From positions 1 to 64,000 of the forward strand of contig JAVMKJ010000176.1 of assembly GCA_031732855.1 (NCBI GenBank): 64,000 bases of DNA, given 5' to 3'. Positions 42,860 to 50,634 of this stretch are shown here, one piece after another (the stretch's first letter is position 1; the number at the start of each line of letters is the position of its first letter). The translations under genes were made by a program, and so were the position numbers. Under the pieces are notes generated by a model that made no database searches, had not been told where the DNA came from, and saw only the letters and a list, made by a program, of their open reading frames with translations. The stretch comes from JAVMKJ01 sp031732855. GTDB lineage: Bacteria; Pseudomonadota; Gammaproteobacteria; Competibacterales; Competibacteraceae.

Positions 42860-43481
42860 CCCTTCTTTCCCCGGCGCAAGGCAAGCCCAGGAACTCGGGC
42901 TTGACGCGCAGCAGCAGGCCGATGACGGCGGCGGTGAAGACGACTTCGATCGCCGCCACCGGAATATGGGTGAATACCACCAGCTTGGCGGCGGCGGCGA
43001 ACTCCCGGCCGGACAGGGCGAGCGCGAGCGCCACCAGCAGGGCCGTCAGCACCACCCCGAGCCCACCCGCCAGGCCGGCCGCCACTATCGTCCGGCGGCG
43101 GTGTCCGGAGCGGGCCACGGCGAAGAACAGCGCGCCGCACGACACCGCCGGCAGGGCCATGTTCGCGACGTTGACGCCTAGCACTATCAGGCCGCCGAAG
43201 CCGAACAACACCGCCTGCAGCAGAAGCGCCACCAGGATGGCGGGAAAAGCCGCCCAGCCCAGCACGATGCCGGTCAGGCCGTTGAGGATCAGGTGGACGG
43301 ACGACGGCCCGACCGGGAAGTGCACCAGCGCGGCGACGAAGAACACCGCCGAGAGCACGGCCACCTGGGGGATACGTTCGGCTTCCAAGCGCCGGAGACC
43401 ACAAGCGCAGCCGGCCAGGGACACCGCGGCGCCCGCCACGAGGACGGGGGCGGACAGCACGCCGTCGGGAATATGCGCCAT
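42852..43481 (-). CDS. nikM: Nickel/cobalt ECF substrate-binding membrane protein NikM (CbiM family)
   Basis: A 209-residue protein with six or seven membrane helices and the metal-binding N-terminus AHIPDGVLSAP. In CbiM/NikM the residue after Met is normally His (MHIPDG); here Ala precedes it, so removal of Met would put His at position 2 of the mature protein. A second conserved region, HFPVGPSSVHLILNGLTG, supplies further His ligands. It is the specificity subunit for Ni2+/Co2+. Confidence 0.9.
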   Translation of the reverse strand: MAHIPDGVLSAPVLVAGAAVSLAGCACGLRRLEAERIPQVAVLSAVFFVAALVHFPVGPSSVHLILNGLTGIVLGWAAFPAILVALLLQAVLFGFGGLIVLGVNVANMALPAVSCGALFFAVARSGHRRRTIVAAGLAGGLGVVLTALLVALALALSGREFAAAAKLVVFTHIPVAAIEVVFTAAVIGLLLRVKPEFLGLPCAGERRDG

Positions 43482-43520
43482 GCGACTCTCCCAAGCAGGA
43501 GCGGGACCGCGTTTCCCGCC

Positions 43521-44288
43521 TTATTTCATATCGACGGTCTTGACCCAGAGGGTGCCACCCAGCTCGGCGGCGGCGGGTTGGCCGTCGGGTCCCTTGATCT
43601 TGCCATCGACGAGGACGTTGAAGCCCCACCAGCCCGCCCTGGGCATGGCGTAGGCGAACACGCCGTTGGCGTCGGTCTTGACCTCTTGCGTGACGAAGGG
43701 ATCGGCGGGCGCCTTGACCGAGCCGTCGTTGACCCATTCGATTTCCACGCGGGCGAACGGCAGGGGTTTGCCGTCCTTGCGCGCCAATCCCCGGAAGACG
43801 TTGCCGGTCCACAGCCCATAGGGACGGGTGAGGGGCTCGATTTCCACCGGCAGGCCGACCCGCTTGTCCCACCCCTTGCCCGAGCCGAAATCCACCACCA
43901 CCTTGGCGTAGTGGACGATGAAATGTTTCTCCGCCGGCTCCCAGTAGGGAGCGGGCTCGAGATAGAAGATGTAATCGCCCGGTTGCTTGATCGGGTAGAC
44001 CGCCTCGAACGCTTTCTTGCCGTCGATCTCCCTGGCGATCAGGGACGCCTTGAGATCGATCTTCTTGCCATCGACCAGGACTCCAAATTGCGCCGGCTGA
44101 CCCATGTTCATGGTCGGGCCGCCCTCCATCGGGTGAGTGAACGCCGCCGAAAGCTTGACGGTGCGGTCGCCCTGTTCGGGGACGATGTCCGTGGAGGGGA
44201 GCAATTGCTGGAAATGGGCCTGGACGAGGCTCGGCGCGACCAACGTGGCGACCAAGGCAAGAACCGTGAACCTGGATTGAGCGAACAT
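43521..44288 (-). CDS. nikK: DUF4198 periplasmic protein, NikK-like
   Basis: A 255-residue protein with a signal peptide (FTVLALVATLVAPSLVQAH, the mature end beginning with His). It has the DUF4198 domain: QQLLPSTDIVPEQGD, GQPAQFGVLVDGKKIDL, YWEPAEKHFIVHYAKVVVD and GVFAYAMPRAGWWGF. Such proteins accompany NikM/L and probably bind nickel in the periplasm. It is the first gene of the operon; a NikR-box-like inverted repeat lies just upstream. Confidence 0.82.
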   Translation of the reverse strand: MFAQSRFTVLALVATLVAPSLVQAHFQQLLPSTDIVPEQGDRTVKLSAAFTHPMEGGPTMNMGQPAQFGVLVDGKKIDLKASLIAREIDGKKAFEAVYPIKQPGDYIFYLEPAPYWEPAEKHFIVHYAKVVVDFGSGKGWDKRVGLPVEIEPLTRPYGLWTGNVFRGLARKDGKPLPFARVEIEWVNDGSVKAPADPFVTQEVKTDANGVFAYAMPRAGWWGFNVLVDGKIKGPDGQPAAAELGGTLWVKTVDMK

Positions 44289-44306
44289 GAAACCTCCCGG
44301 TAAGCG

Positions 44307-44333
44307 GTATGAATATTTTTTAATTTATCATAA
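44307..44333. promoter_or_regulatory. NikR-box-like operator upstream of nikK
   Basis: GTATGA and TCATAA form an inverted repeat separated by 15 A/T bases, 19 bp upstream of the nikK start. The E. coli NikR operator is GTATGA-N16-TCATAC, so this is a near match in sequence and place. It suggests nickel-dependent repression of the importer. Confidence 0.62.
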
Positions 44334-44417
44334 AAAAGCGCGCAAAGCCGCCCTTGTCAACTCCCAATCTGATGGTCGCTATGCTAGAGGAAACCCGTCG
44401 TAAAGCGAGGAGGCTTC

Positions 44418-44490
44418 ATGGGTCGCGCGACCATCTCCCTGGATAATAAATTGCTGGAAGAATTTGACATCCACATCAAACACAAGAGGT
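44418..44490 (+). pseudogene. Truncated nikR (nickel repressor) 5' fragment
   Basis: A strong ribosome site (GAGGAGG) precedes an ATG opening RATISLDNKLLEEFD, then IHIKHKR, which aligns with the ribbon-helix-helix N-terminus of NikR. After about 24 codons similarity stops. The frame then runs antisense through the end of the DUF779 gene and ends after 66 codons. The rest of the DNA-binding domain and the whole metal-sensing ACT-like domain are missing. It lies divergent to nikK, where nikR is expected. Confidence 0.7.
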
Positions 44491-44512
44491 TTGCGTGCGC
44501 CGACCCCGACGA

Positions 44513-44911
44513 TCAGCAGCTCTCTCCTCCGTGCTGGCGGCCCTTCGGCACCGGTCGGTGGCGTAATTCCTCCCACTCCTCGTCGGAGTACAGGCGCGAG
44601 CGGATGACAAATCGATAACCCTCCGGCGCTTCCAGGGTAAAACCCGCGCCGCGTCCTTCGACCACATCCAAGGTTAAATGGGTATGTTCCCAGAATTCGA
44701 ACTGAGCGGCTCCCATGTAAAAAGGCTCGCCCGCCACCCAGCCGAGGAAGACGTCGGCGTCTCCCAGCATGAATTCATCACGCGGGTAGCACATGGGAGT
44801 GCTGCCATCACAGCAGCCACCAGATTGATGAAACATTAACTTACCGTATTTGCCACGCAGCATGCCAACAAGGGCTTCCGCCGCCGGCGTGATATCTATG
44901 CGATTGGCCAT
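44513..44911 (-). CDS. DUF779 protein associated with aldehyde dehydrogenase
   Basis: A 132-residue protein with the family signature MFHQSGGCCDGSTPMCYP (paired cysteines), DVFLGWVAGEPFYMGA and FEFWEHTHLTLDVVEGRGAGF. DUF779 genes usually sit beside ExaC/AcoD-type aldehyde dehydrogenases, as here (59-bp gap). The Cys-rich part may bind metal or react with aldehyde; the function is unproven. The nearest good SD (AAGGAG) is about 35 nt before the ATG with a strong hairpin between them; a TTG six codons upstream is an alternative start inside that hairpin. Confidence 0.85.
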   Translation of the reverse strand: MANRIDITPAAEALVGMLRGKYGKLMFHQSGGCCDGSTPMCYPRDEFMLGDADVFLGWVAGEPFYMGAAQFEFWEHTHLTLDVVEGRGAGFTLEAPEGYRFVIRSRLYSDEEWEELRHRPVPKGRQHGGESC

Positions 44912-44920
44912 GGTCGGTTT

Positions 44921-44943
44921 GCCGGGCAAACGGTTTGCCCGGC
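44921..44943. promoter_or_regulatory. Intercistronic hairpin between aldehyde dehydrogenase and DUF779 genes
   Basis: A 23-base perfect inverted repeat with 11-bp arms (GCCGGGCAAAC / GTTTGCCCGGC) and a 1-base centre. It has no T-tract, so a simple terminator is unlikely. It sits between AAGGAG and the DUF779 ATG. Folding would bring the ribosome site to within about 12 nt of the start, or could act as a processing or mRNA-stability element. Confidence 0.55.
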
Positions 44944-44970
44944 GCTCCTTACAATAATTAAGGAAATGGA

Positions 44971-46491
44971 TCAGAAGAAACCCAGCTTGCTGGGCGCGTA
45001 GCTGACCAGCAGGTTTTTGGTTTGCTGGTAGTGATCGAGCATCATTTTATGGGTTTCTCGACCAATTCCGGACTGCTTGTAGCCGCCGAAGGCCGCATGG
45101 GCGGGATAGGCGTGATAGCAGTTCGTCCAGACCCGTCCGGCCTTGATGCCGCGCCCGAAACGATAAGCCCGGTTCATGTCGCGGGTCCATACCCCGGCAC
45201 CCAAGCCGTATAGCGTGTCGTTGGCGATGGCCACGGCTTCGGCTTCATCCTTGAAGGTGGTTACGGAAAGCACGGGGCCAAAGATTTCTTCCTGGAAGAT
45301 TCGCATCTTGTTGTGGCCCGCGAAAACGGTGGGTTCCACATAGTAGCCTTCCGCCAGCTCGCCACCTTGTATCTTGCGCTTGCCGCCGCAGAGCAGCTCG
45401 GCTCCTTCTTTTTTGCCGATGTCGATGTAGGAAAGAATTTTCTCCAGTTGGTCGTTGCTGGCCTGGGCACCCATCATGGTGTCGGTGTCGAGGGGGTGTC
45501 CCATCTTGATCGCGGCCACGCGACTCAGCGCCTTGTCCATGAACCGGTCGTAGATGGATTCCTGGATCATGGCGCGGGACGGGCAGGTGCAGACCTCGCC
45601 CTGATTCAGCGCGAACATGACGAAGCCTTCTATAGCCTTGTCGAAAAATTCGTCGTCCGCCGCCAGCACGTCGCTGAAGAAAATGTTCGGACTTTTGCCA
45701 CCCAGTTCCAGCGTGACCGGAATGATATTCTGGGAGGCATACTGCATGATCAGACGACCCGTGGTGGTTTCGCCCGTGAAGGCCACCTTGGCTATGCGCG
45801 GACTGCATGCCAAAGGCTTTCCAGCTTCCAGGCCGAAGCCGTTGACAATGTTCAGAACGCCGTTGGGAAGCAGATCGCCGATCAGCTCCGCCCAGACCAG
45901 TATGCTGGTGGGAGTCTGCTCGGCGGGCTTTAGAACAACACAATTTCCGGCGGCCAGGGCTGGCGCCAGCTTCCAGGCCGCCATCAGCAAGGGGAAATTC
46001 CATGGAATAATCTGGCCGACAACACCGAGCGGTTCGTGGAAATGGTAGGCCACGGTGTTGACGTCAAGTTCGCCCAGCGTGCCTTCCTGAGCGCGGATGC
46101 ACCCGGCAAAATAGCGGAAATGGTCGATGGCCAGCGGCAGATCGGCCGCCCGGGTTTCGCGCACCGCTTTGCCGTTGTCCCAAGCTTCGGCCACGGCAAG
46201 CTTTTCGAGATTCTGTTCCATGCGGTCCGCGATCTTCAGCAGAATGTTGGCACGATCCGTTACGCTGGTTTGCCCCCAATCGTGGGCGGCCGCATGGGCG
46301 GCGTCCAGGGCCAACTCGATGTCTTCCTGTGTAGAGCGAGCGATTTCGCAAAACACTTTTCCGGTAACTGGAGTGATGTTTCCAAAATACTGGCCCTTGA
46401 CAGGCTCCTTCCAGCTACCGCCGATATAGTTACCATATCGGGGCTTGAATGCAACGACAGCTCCTGACTCGTTGGGATTCGCGTATTGCAT
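44971..46491 (-). CDS. NAD-dependent aldehyde dehydrogenase (ExaC/AcoD type)
   Basis: A 506-residue ALDH. It has IIPWNFPLLMAAWKLAPALA (cofactor binding), VTLELGGKSPNIFF (general-base Glu), the catalytic Cys in NQGEVCTCPSRA, and the C-terminal AFGGYKQSGIGRETH. The double Cys (CTC) and opening YANPNESGAVV are typical of the ExaC/AcoD acetaldehyde-oxidising subgroup. It would oxidise aldehydes produced by the mycofactocin-dependent SDR nearby. It has its own promoter region and an AGAGGA ribosome site, and is followed by DUF779. Confidence 0.93.
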   Translation of the reverse strand: MQYANPNESGAVVAFKPRYGNYIGGSWKEPVKGQYFGNITPVTGKVFCEIARSTQEDIELALDAAHAAAHDWGQTSVTDRANILLKIADRMEQNLEKLAVAEAWDNGKAVRETRAADLPLAIDHFRYFAGCIRAQEGTLGELDVNTVAYHFHEPLGVVGQIIPWNFPLLMAAWKLAPALAAGNCVVLKPAEQTPTSILVWAELIGDLLPNGVLNIVNGFGLEAGKPLACSPRIAKVAFTGETTTGRLIMQYASQNIIPVTLELGGKSPNIFFSDVLAADDEFFDKAIEGFVMFALNQGEVCTCPSRAMIQESIYDRFMDKALSRVAAIKMGHPLDTDTMMGAQASNDQLEKILSYIDIGKKEGAELLCGGKRKIQGGELAEGYYVEPTVFAGHNKMRIFQEEIFGPVLSVTTFKDEAEAVAIANDTLYGLGAGVWTRDMNRAYRFGRGIKAGRVWTNCYHAYPAHAAFGGYKQSGIGRETHKMMLDHYQQTKNLLVSYAPSKLGFF

Positions 46492-46530
46492 GGTTTTTGT
46501 CCTCTCTACACACTTTCACTATGGATTAAC

Positions 46531-46558
46531 ATTATAGTCGCCATGTATGGCAGTTTAA
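46531..46558 (-). promoter_or_regulatory. Promoter with overlapping inverted repeat, aldehyde dehydrogenase gene
   Basis: On the minus strand TTAAAC and TATAAT are 16 bases apart, about 40 bp upstream of the aldehyde dehydrogenase ATG. Between them lies GCCAT-N2-ATGGC, a clean inverted repeat placed to let a regulator block or assist polymerase. The remaining intergenic space up to the mftB stop (to 46771) shows no gene. Confidence 0.45.
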
Positions 46559-46771
46559 GATAAACATCCACGGGTTGGAAAAAGGTTGGACAAATAGAAG
46601 GGCCACTGCTCGGATGCCCTGCAATCAGGGAAACGAAAATGGGCCCGGGAAGCATAGCAATATTCCCCCTCCCACCCCACCCCCGCTGAAGGGAAGGACC
46701 CGAACGTTTACTCGCTGGCGAGCCGGCCTTAACAATCAGTAGGTTAGCTTATTACGACCTCTCAAGGTCTA

Positions 46772-47056
46772 TTACGGCTTTTGATTCTCCTCGGCGAGAA
46801 TACCCAGTTTGTCGAGCTGGACGACGGCCTTGACGAGAGTTTCGCGGTGCGTCTCCGGCAATTCGCGGCTCGCCAGCCACTCGTCCAAAGCTTCTTCGAG
46901 GGGGCGCTGCCCGCTCAGCCCGCTCACGAAATCCACCAACTCGTGGGAGTGCAAAAAGTACAGGCGGCGATTGTCGTAACGATAAACCAGGCCACCGAAA
47001 CGTTCGGGCCGAATGGCAACGCCGTCGGCCAGTCGATAACGAGCGGCCAAATTCAT
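46772..47056 (-). CDS. mftB: Mycofactocin precursor chaperone MftB
   Basis: A 94-residue PqqD-like RiPP recognition protein: RYRLADGVAIRPERFGGLVYR, a strand-turn-strand (YDNRRLYFLHSHELVDFV), then winged-helix helices ending LVKAVVQLDKLGIL. MftB binds the MftA leader and presents it to MftC. Unusually it is the last gene of this run, behind the SDR, and far from mftC (about 12 kb). The start overlaps the SDR stop by ATGA. Confidence 0.87.
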   Translation of the reverse strand: MNLAARYRLADGVAIRPERFGGLVYRYDNRRLYFLHSHELVDFVSGLSGQRPLEEALDEWLASRELPETHRETLVKAVVQLDKLGILAEENQKP

Positions 47057-47862
47057 TTCAGCATCCTCCCCGCATCCACCTGAAAAGCCTGGCCGGTGAC
47101 GTAGCGCGATTCGTCCGATGCCAGCCATAGAACAGCATTGGCGACATCTTCCACTTCGACGAGTTCGACCGGCAACAGGTGGTTCGACGAAATAAAATCG
47201 ACCAGGTCTTCCTTGGCCATTTCGGCCGCCTTGGCCATGCCGGTGATGAGATCGGTGTTGACGCCGGTCGGATTCAGCGTGTTGACGGTAATATGGTATT
47301 GGGACAACTCGTGGGCCAAGGATTTCGCCAGACCGATGACGCCCCATTTGGACGCACAGTAATGCGCCATGCCCGGCTCGCCGCGCAAGCCCGCCACCGA
47401 GGAAGTCATGATGATCCGTCCGCCCGCCTTTCGCTCGATCATCCGCGGAATGAGGTATTTGACCGTCAGCCAGCATCCCTTCAGGTTGACAGCCAGCATG
47501 ATGTCCCACCACTCCTCGGTAATATCCCAGGCCAAGGCCATGTCGGCGATGCCCGCGTTGCAGACCACGATGTCGACCCAACCAAATGTGGCGATGGCCA
47601 GTTTGGCCGCCGCTTCCATTTCCGAGGCCCTGCTGACGTCCGCCTCGATGGCGAGCGCCTTACGACCTTGGGCCTCGATCCGGGCAACGGTCTCGTTTAA
47701 ATCCTCGCGAGTAGCCAGGGAATAACGCGGATAGGACAAATCCTTGCAAACATCGAGCGCCACGATATCGGCGCCCTCGCGCGCCATCGCGACGGCATGG
47801 GCGCGTCCCTGACCGCGCGCGGCGCCGGTGATGAAGGCGACTTTACCATCCAGTTTACCCAT
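47053..47862 (-). CDS. Mycofactocin-coupled SDR family oxidoreductase
   Basis: A 269-residue short-chain dehydrogenase. The cofactor motif is TGAARGQGRAHA, then NAGIADMA, the catalytic Ser in MTSSVAGL, and YCASK. It carries the insertion near the nicotinamide pocket seen in mycofactocin-linked SDRs (LDVCKDLSYPRYSLATREDL), which is thought to bury NAD and make it non-exchangeable so that mycofactocin must re-oxidise it. The natural substrate is unknown, probably an alcohol, given the neighbouring aldehyde dehydrogenase. It lies between mftA and mftB. Confidence 0.88.
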   Translation of the reverse strand: MGKLDGKVAFITGAARGQGRAHAVAMAREGADIVALDVCKDLSYPRYSLATREDLNETVARIEAQGRKALAIEADVSRASEMEAAAKLAIATFGWVDIVVCNAGIADMALAWDITEEWWDIMLAVNLKGCWLTVKYLIPRMIERKAGGRIIMTSSVAGLRGEPGMAHYCASKWGVIGLAKSLAHELSQYHITVNTLNPTGVNTDLITGMAKAAEMAKEDLVDFISSNHLLPVELVEVEDVANAVLWLASDESRYVTGQAFQVDAGRMLK

Positions 47863-48047
47863 CCGATAACGTCTCCAATTTTAATGCGGGGCAATCACGG
47901 CGCGTGGCCGACAGATCTATCCGGCATCCGCGTCAACCGATCCCCGGTCCTCGCCGGGAGTCGGTTTCGCGGGTTTGCAAGCTCTGCGATGGAGAGCCAG
48001 CCAGCGACGGATCGCATGGCGAGCGTCTTTACGACGTCGGTATCATC

Positions 48048-48236
48048 TCAATACACCCCGCACATACCATCGATGCTGACTTCTTCGATGACCACCTCCT
48101 CCACGACGCGAGGTTTCTCCATCGGTGGTTCAACTTTTTTCAAGACCATGGGAGTCCGTGGGACCGAGCCGTGTGGTTTACGCAAGGCCATCATCACTTC
48201 CGGCATCGGCTTGGCGACGTTCGTTGCGGTTTGCAT
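48048..48236 (-). CDS. mftA: Mycofactocin precursor peptide MftA
   Basis: A 62-residue peptide whose last eight residues are IDGMCGVY, preceded by VVEEVVIEEVS: the invariant MftA C-terminus. MftC acts on the terminal Val-Tyr and MftE then releases the Val-Tyr-derived redox core. Length is about twice that of the mycobacterial peptide. The extra N-terminal part (MQTATNVAKPMPEVMMALRK, then a Pro/Lys-rich linker) is unfamiliar. A 235-bp gap separates it from mftF; a TACAAT on the minus strand near 48430 could be its own -10 box. The 185 bp downstream to the SDR holds no gene. Confidence 0.93.
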   Translation of the reverse strand: MQTATNVAKPMPEVMMALRKPHGSVPRTPMVLKKVEPPMEKPRVVEEVVIEEVSIDGMCGVY

Positions 48237-48471
48237 AAGGATCTTACCTCGTTGATCGATCGGAGTAGTTTTAGAGAGAGCTTTTCTGCTCGGCGCCAAT
48301 CCTGGCTATTGCGCGACCCCGCGCGGTCCAGACCCAGCACAGCGGGCCGGACTCCTGCCGTAAGAGTACGCATGATCGCCTTCCGCTCGGCGCGGCCGGT
48401 CGATCTACCACCTCGTACCCTAAAATTGTAGGGCGGCTTAAAGAGTTGGAATCCCGTATTGGCCGCATTTT

Positions 48472-50634
48472 TCACCGCCCCCAACGGCTCCTTGGCAACA
48501 GCGGCCACGGGGTGCGCCGTTGCCAGCAACCGCGCCACACGCCGATTTGATAGGCGGCCATCTCCAACCAATACAGCGCCACAAACAAAGGCAACGACAG
48601 CGCTGGTTTTTGTCGGCGGTAGTCGCCGAGGGGCGCGACGAGCATCGCGACCGCCACCGCCGGCAGCAAGGTCGGCCATAGCCCGCCGATGGCCAGCAAC
48701 GGCAAACCGTAGTAGCGCGTCAGGTTGGCGCTCAAGTGGTACAGCGCGGCCACCTGCTCGCGCAGCACGGCGGCGCCCACTCGGCGCGCGGGCACAACGA
48801 CGCCCAGCTTGCGAATTCGCCGATGTTTCCCGATCGATTCGCCGACGATCAGGCACACAATCGAAGCGCCCAGCCCGGCGCTTGCGGGCCACGCGACTCC
48901 GAGAGTCGCAAGCATGGCGAGCAACAACACGCCGACTCGCGGCAAGGGCATGACGCGCCGGCCTTCCGGATGGCGGCGCTGCAAATCGGCCTCGGACGAA
49001 CCGTAATCGGCGCGGCGCCGCAGCAATGCCGCCAACCGCACGCGATGGTAGTGGACGATCCGTCCCTCCGGCACGTAGCGGACCTCGACTCCACCTCGCA
49101 CGGCGCGCCAGATGAAATCCACGTCCTCCCCGAGACGCATGTCCGCGTCGAAGCCACCCTGGGCCAGCAACAGATCGCGGCGCACGATCAAATTGCAGGT
49201 GGGCAAATACGCGACGGTTTCGCCCGGTCCCACCGTGCCCCCCACCGCGCCCATGTCCAGCGGCGAGCGCGCGGCCTCGAATGCCGCAACCCATCCCTCG
49301 GGCGTCGGGGAGATGACCCTGCCACCGACGATGCCGACGGCCGGATCGTCCAAATGCGGAACCAGGGTTCGCAGCCAGGCCGGTTCCGCGACACAGTCGT
49401 TGTCGATGAAGGCCAGCAGTTCACCTTGGGCTTCCACGGCCGCCAGATTGCGCGCCGCCGATTGGCCGATGTTGCGCTGCTGGCGTAACAAACGGATGGG
49501 CAGATCGGCCAAGACCGGGCCGAGCGGTGGCTCGGAGGCATCGTCCACCACCAGGATTTCCCGGGCGGTCGGGTAGTCCAGAGCCAGCAGTGACTCCACG
49601 CAGGCCCGGGTCGCGGCGGGTCGCCCGCGCGCCGGAACGATGATGGAGACGCTGGGCCAGCGGCCGGTGCTGGGCGGCGTTTTGGCCAGCAGGCGGCGCC
49701 GCGCCAGGCTGTCAAGGAAGGCCGCCGTATCCTGGAGAGACAACGCGGGTAGCCTGGCCGCCACCTCGGCGGCGGTACGCTCGATATCGAGACCAGACGC
49801 CAGGGCGAACGCCTGGGGATTCAGGCGCAGCGCCATCAACGGGCGCCAGGAAAACAACAGCCCGCCCGTGCCGGGTTCGCCAGGGATCAGTTCCAGTCCT
49901 GGTTGAAGCCGATAGCGGGCCGGTTCGCCGCGCCGCAAAATCCAGAGTTCTCCCTCCGCGCGCTCCACCCACAACCCGTCGCGCTGGAGTTGCCCCAGCA
50001 GCGCTCGCGGATCGTGCTGGAAGTGCATGGGGTGGGCTGCATCGCGATCCATCGGCAGATGAACGAACAAGGTGCCGCCGGGACGCAGGGCCGCCGCCAA
50101 CTGGGCGAGCACCGCCCGAGGTTCCGGCAGATGCTCGATCACGTCCACGGCACTGACAAAATCGAATTCCCCGACCGGAATTGCGCTGGGTTCCAGAAAA
50201 CGTGCCTTCAGACCCTGACGGTCGAAGCGCCAGCGCGCGTAATCGCGCAACAACGGGTTGATCTCGGCCAAGGTGACCGCCAAACCCTGTTGGGCAAGCA
50301 GCAAGCCCAAGGAACCGATACCGCTGCCAAAATCCAGGGCGGCGCGGGCGCGATGCGCGAGAGCCGTCTCCAGAGCCCGCCATTGCACGAGCGCGCTGTC
50401 GTCCTCTTGGAGCGCGTGCCACCAGGTCAGGTCGTAGAGGTAGTGATCAATTTTCCGATAGAACGCGGCAACGTCGCCGGGCGTGGCCGGCGCGGCCACT
50501 CGCCAAGCTTGCGCCAGACTGGCGGCGGCACCGCGGCAGCGGGCTTCCACCCGGTCCAGAGGTTGTGCCAGATAGCCGGCCAATTCGGCCACCGTCGCCA
50601 GCGGAGGTAGCACGTTAGCGGGCACGTTTTTCAT
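48472..50634 (-). CDS. mftF: MftF mycofactocin glycosyltransferase fused to an N-terminal SAM methyltransferase
   Basis: A 720-residue protein. Residues ~95-235 are a class I methyltransferase (LDFGSGIGSLGLLLA motif I; VSAVDVIEHLPEPRAVL; RPGGTLFVHLP). Residues ~240-318 match the PqqD-like start of ordinary MftF (YRLQPGLELIPG, LDIERTAAEV). Residues ~326-560 are a family-2 glycosyltransferase: SIIVPARGRPA, VVDDASE, FIDNDCVAEP (DxD type), LGEDVDFIWR. The C-terminus has several membrane helices. MftF adds beta-1,4-glucose units to premycofactocin at the membrane; the fused domain could methylate the chain. The start overlaps the mftE stop (ATGA), excluding the longer upstream frame. Confidence 0.88.
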   Translation of the reverse strand: MKNVPANVLPPLATVAELAGYLAQPLDRVEARCRGAAASLAQAWRVAAPATPGDVAAFYRKIDHYLYDLTWWHALQEDDSALVQWRALETALAHRARAALDFGSGIGSLGLLLAQQGLAVTLAEINPLLRDYARWRFDRQGLKARFLEPSAIPVGEFDFVSAVDVIEHLPEPRAVLAQLAAALRPGGTLFVHLPMDRDAAHPMHFQHDPRALLGQLQRDGLWVERAEGELWILRRGEPARYRLQPGLELIPGEPGTGGLLFSWRPLMALRLNPQAFALASGLDIERTAAEVAARLPALSLQDTAAFLDSLARRRLLAKTPPSTGRWPSVSIIVPARGRPAATRACVESLLALDYPTAREILVVDDASEPPLGPVLADLPIRLLRQQRNIGQSAARNLAAVEAQGELLAFIDNDCVAEPAWLRTLVPHLDDPAVGIVGGRVISPTPEGWVAAFEAARSPLDMGAVGGTVGPGETVAYLPTCNLIVRRDLLLAQGGFDADMRLGEDVDFIWRAVRGGVEVRYVPEGRIVHYHRVRLAALLRRRADYGSSEADLQRRHPEGRRVMPLPRVGVLLLAMLATLGVAWPASAGLGASIVCLIVGESIGKHRRIRKLGVVVPARRVGAAVLREQVAALYHLSANLTRYYGLPLLAIGGLWPTLLPAVAVAMLVAPLGDYRRQKPALSLPLFVALYWLEMAAYQIGVWRGCWQRRTPWPLLPRSRWGR

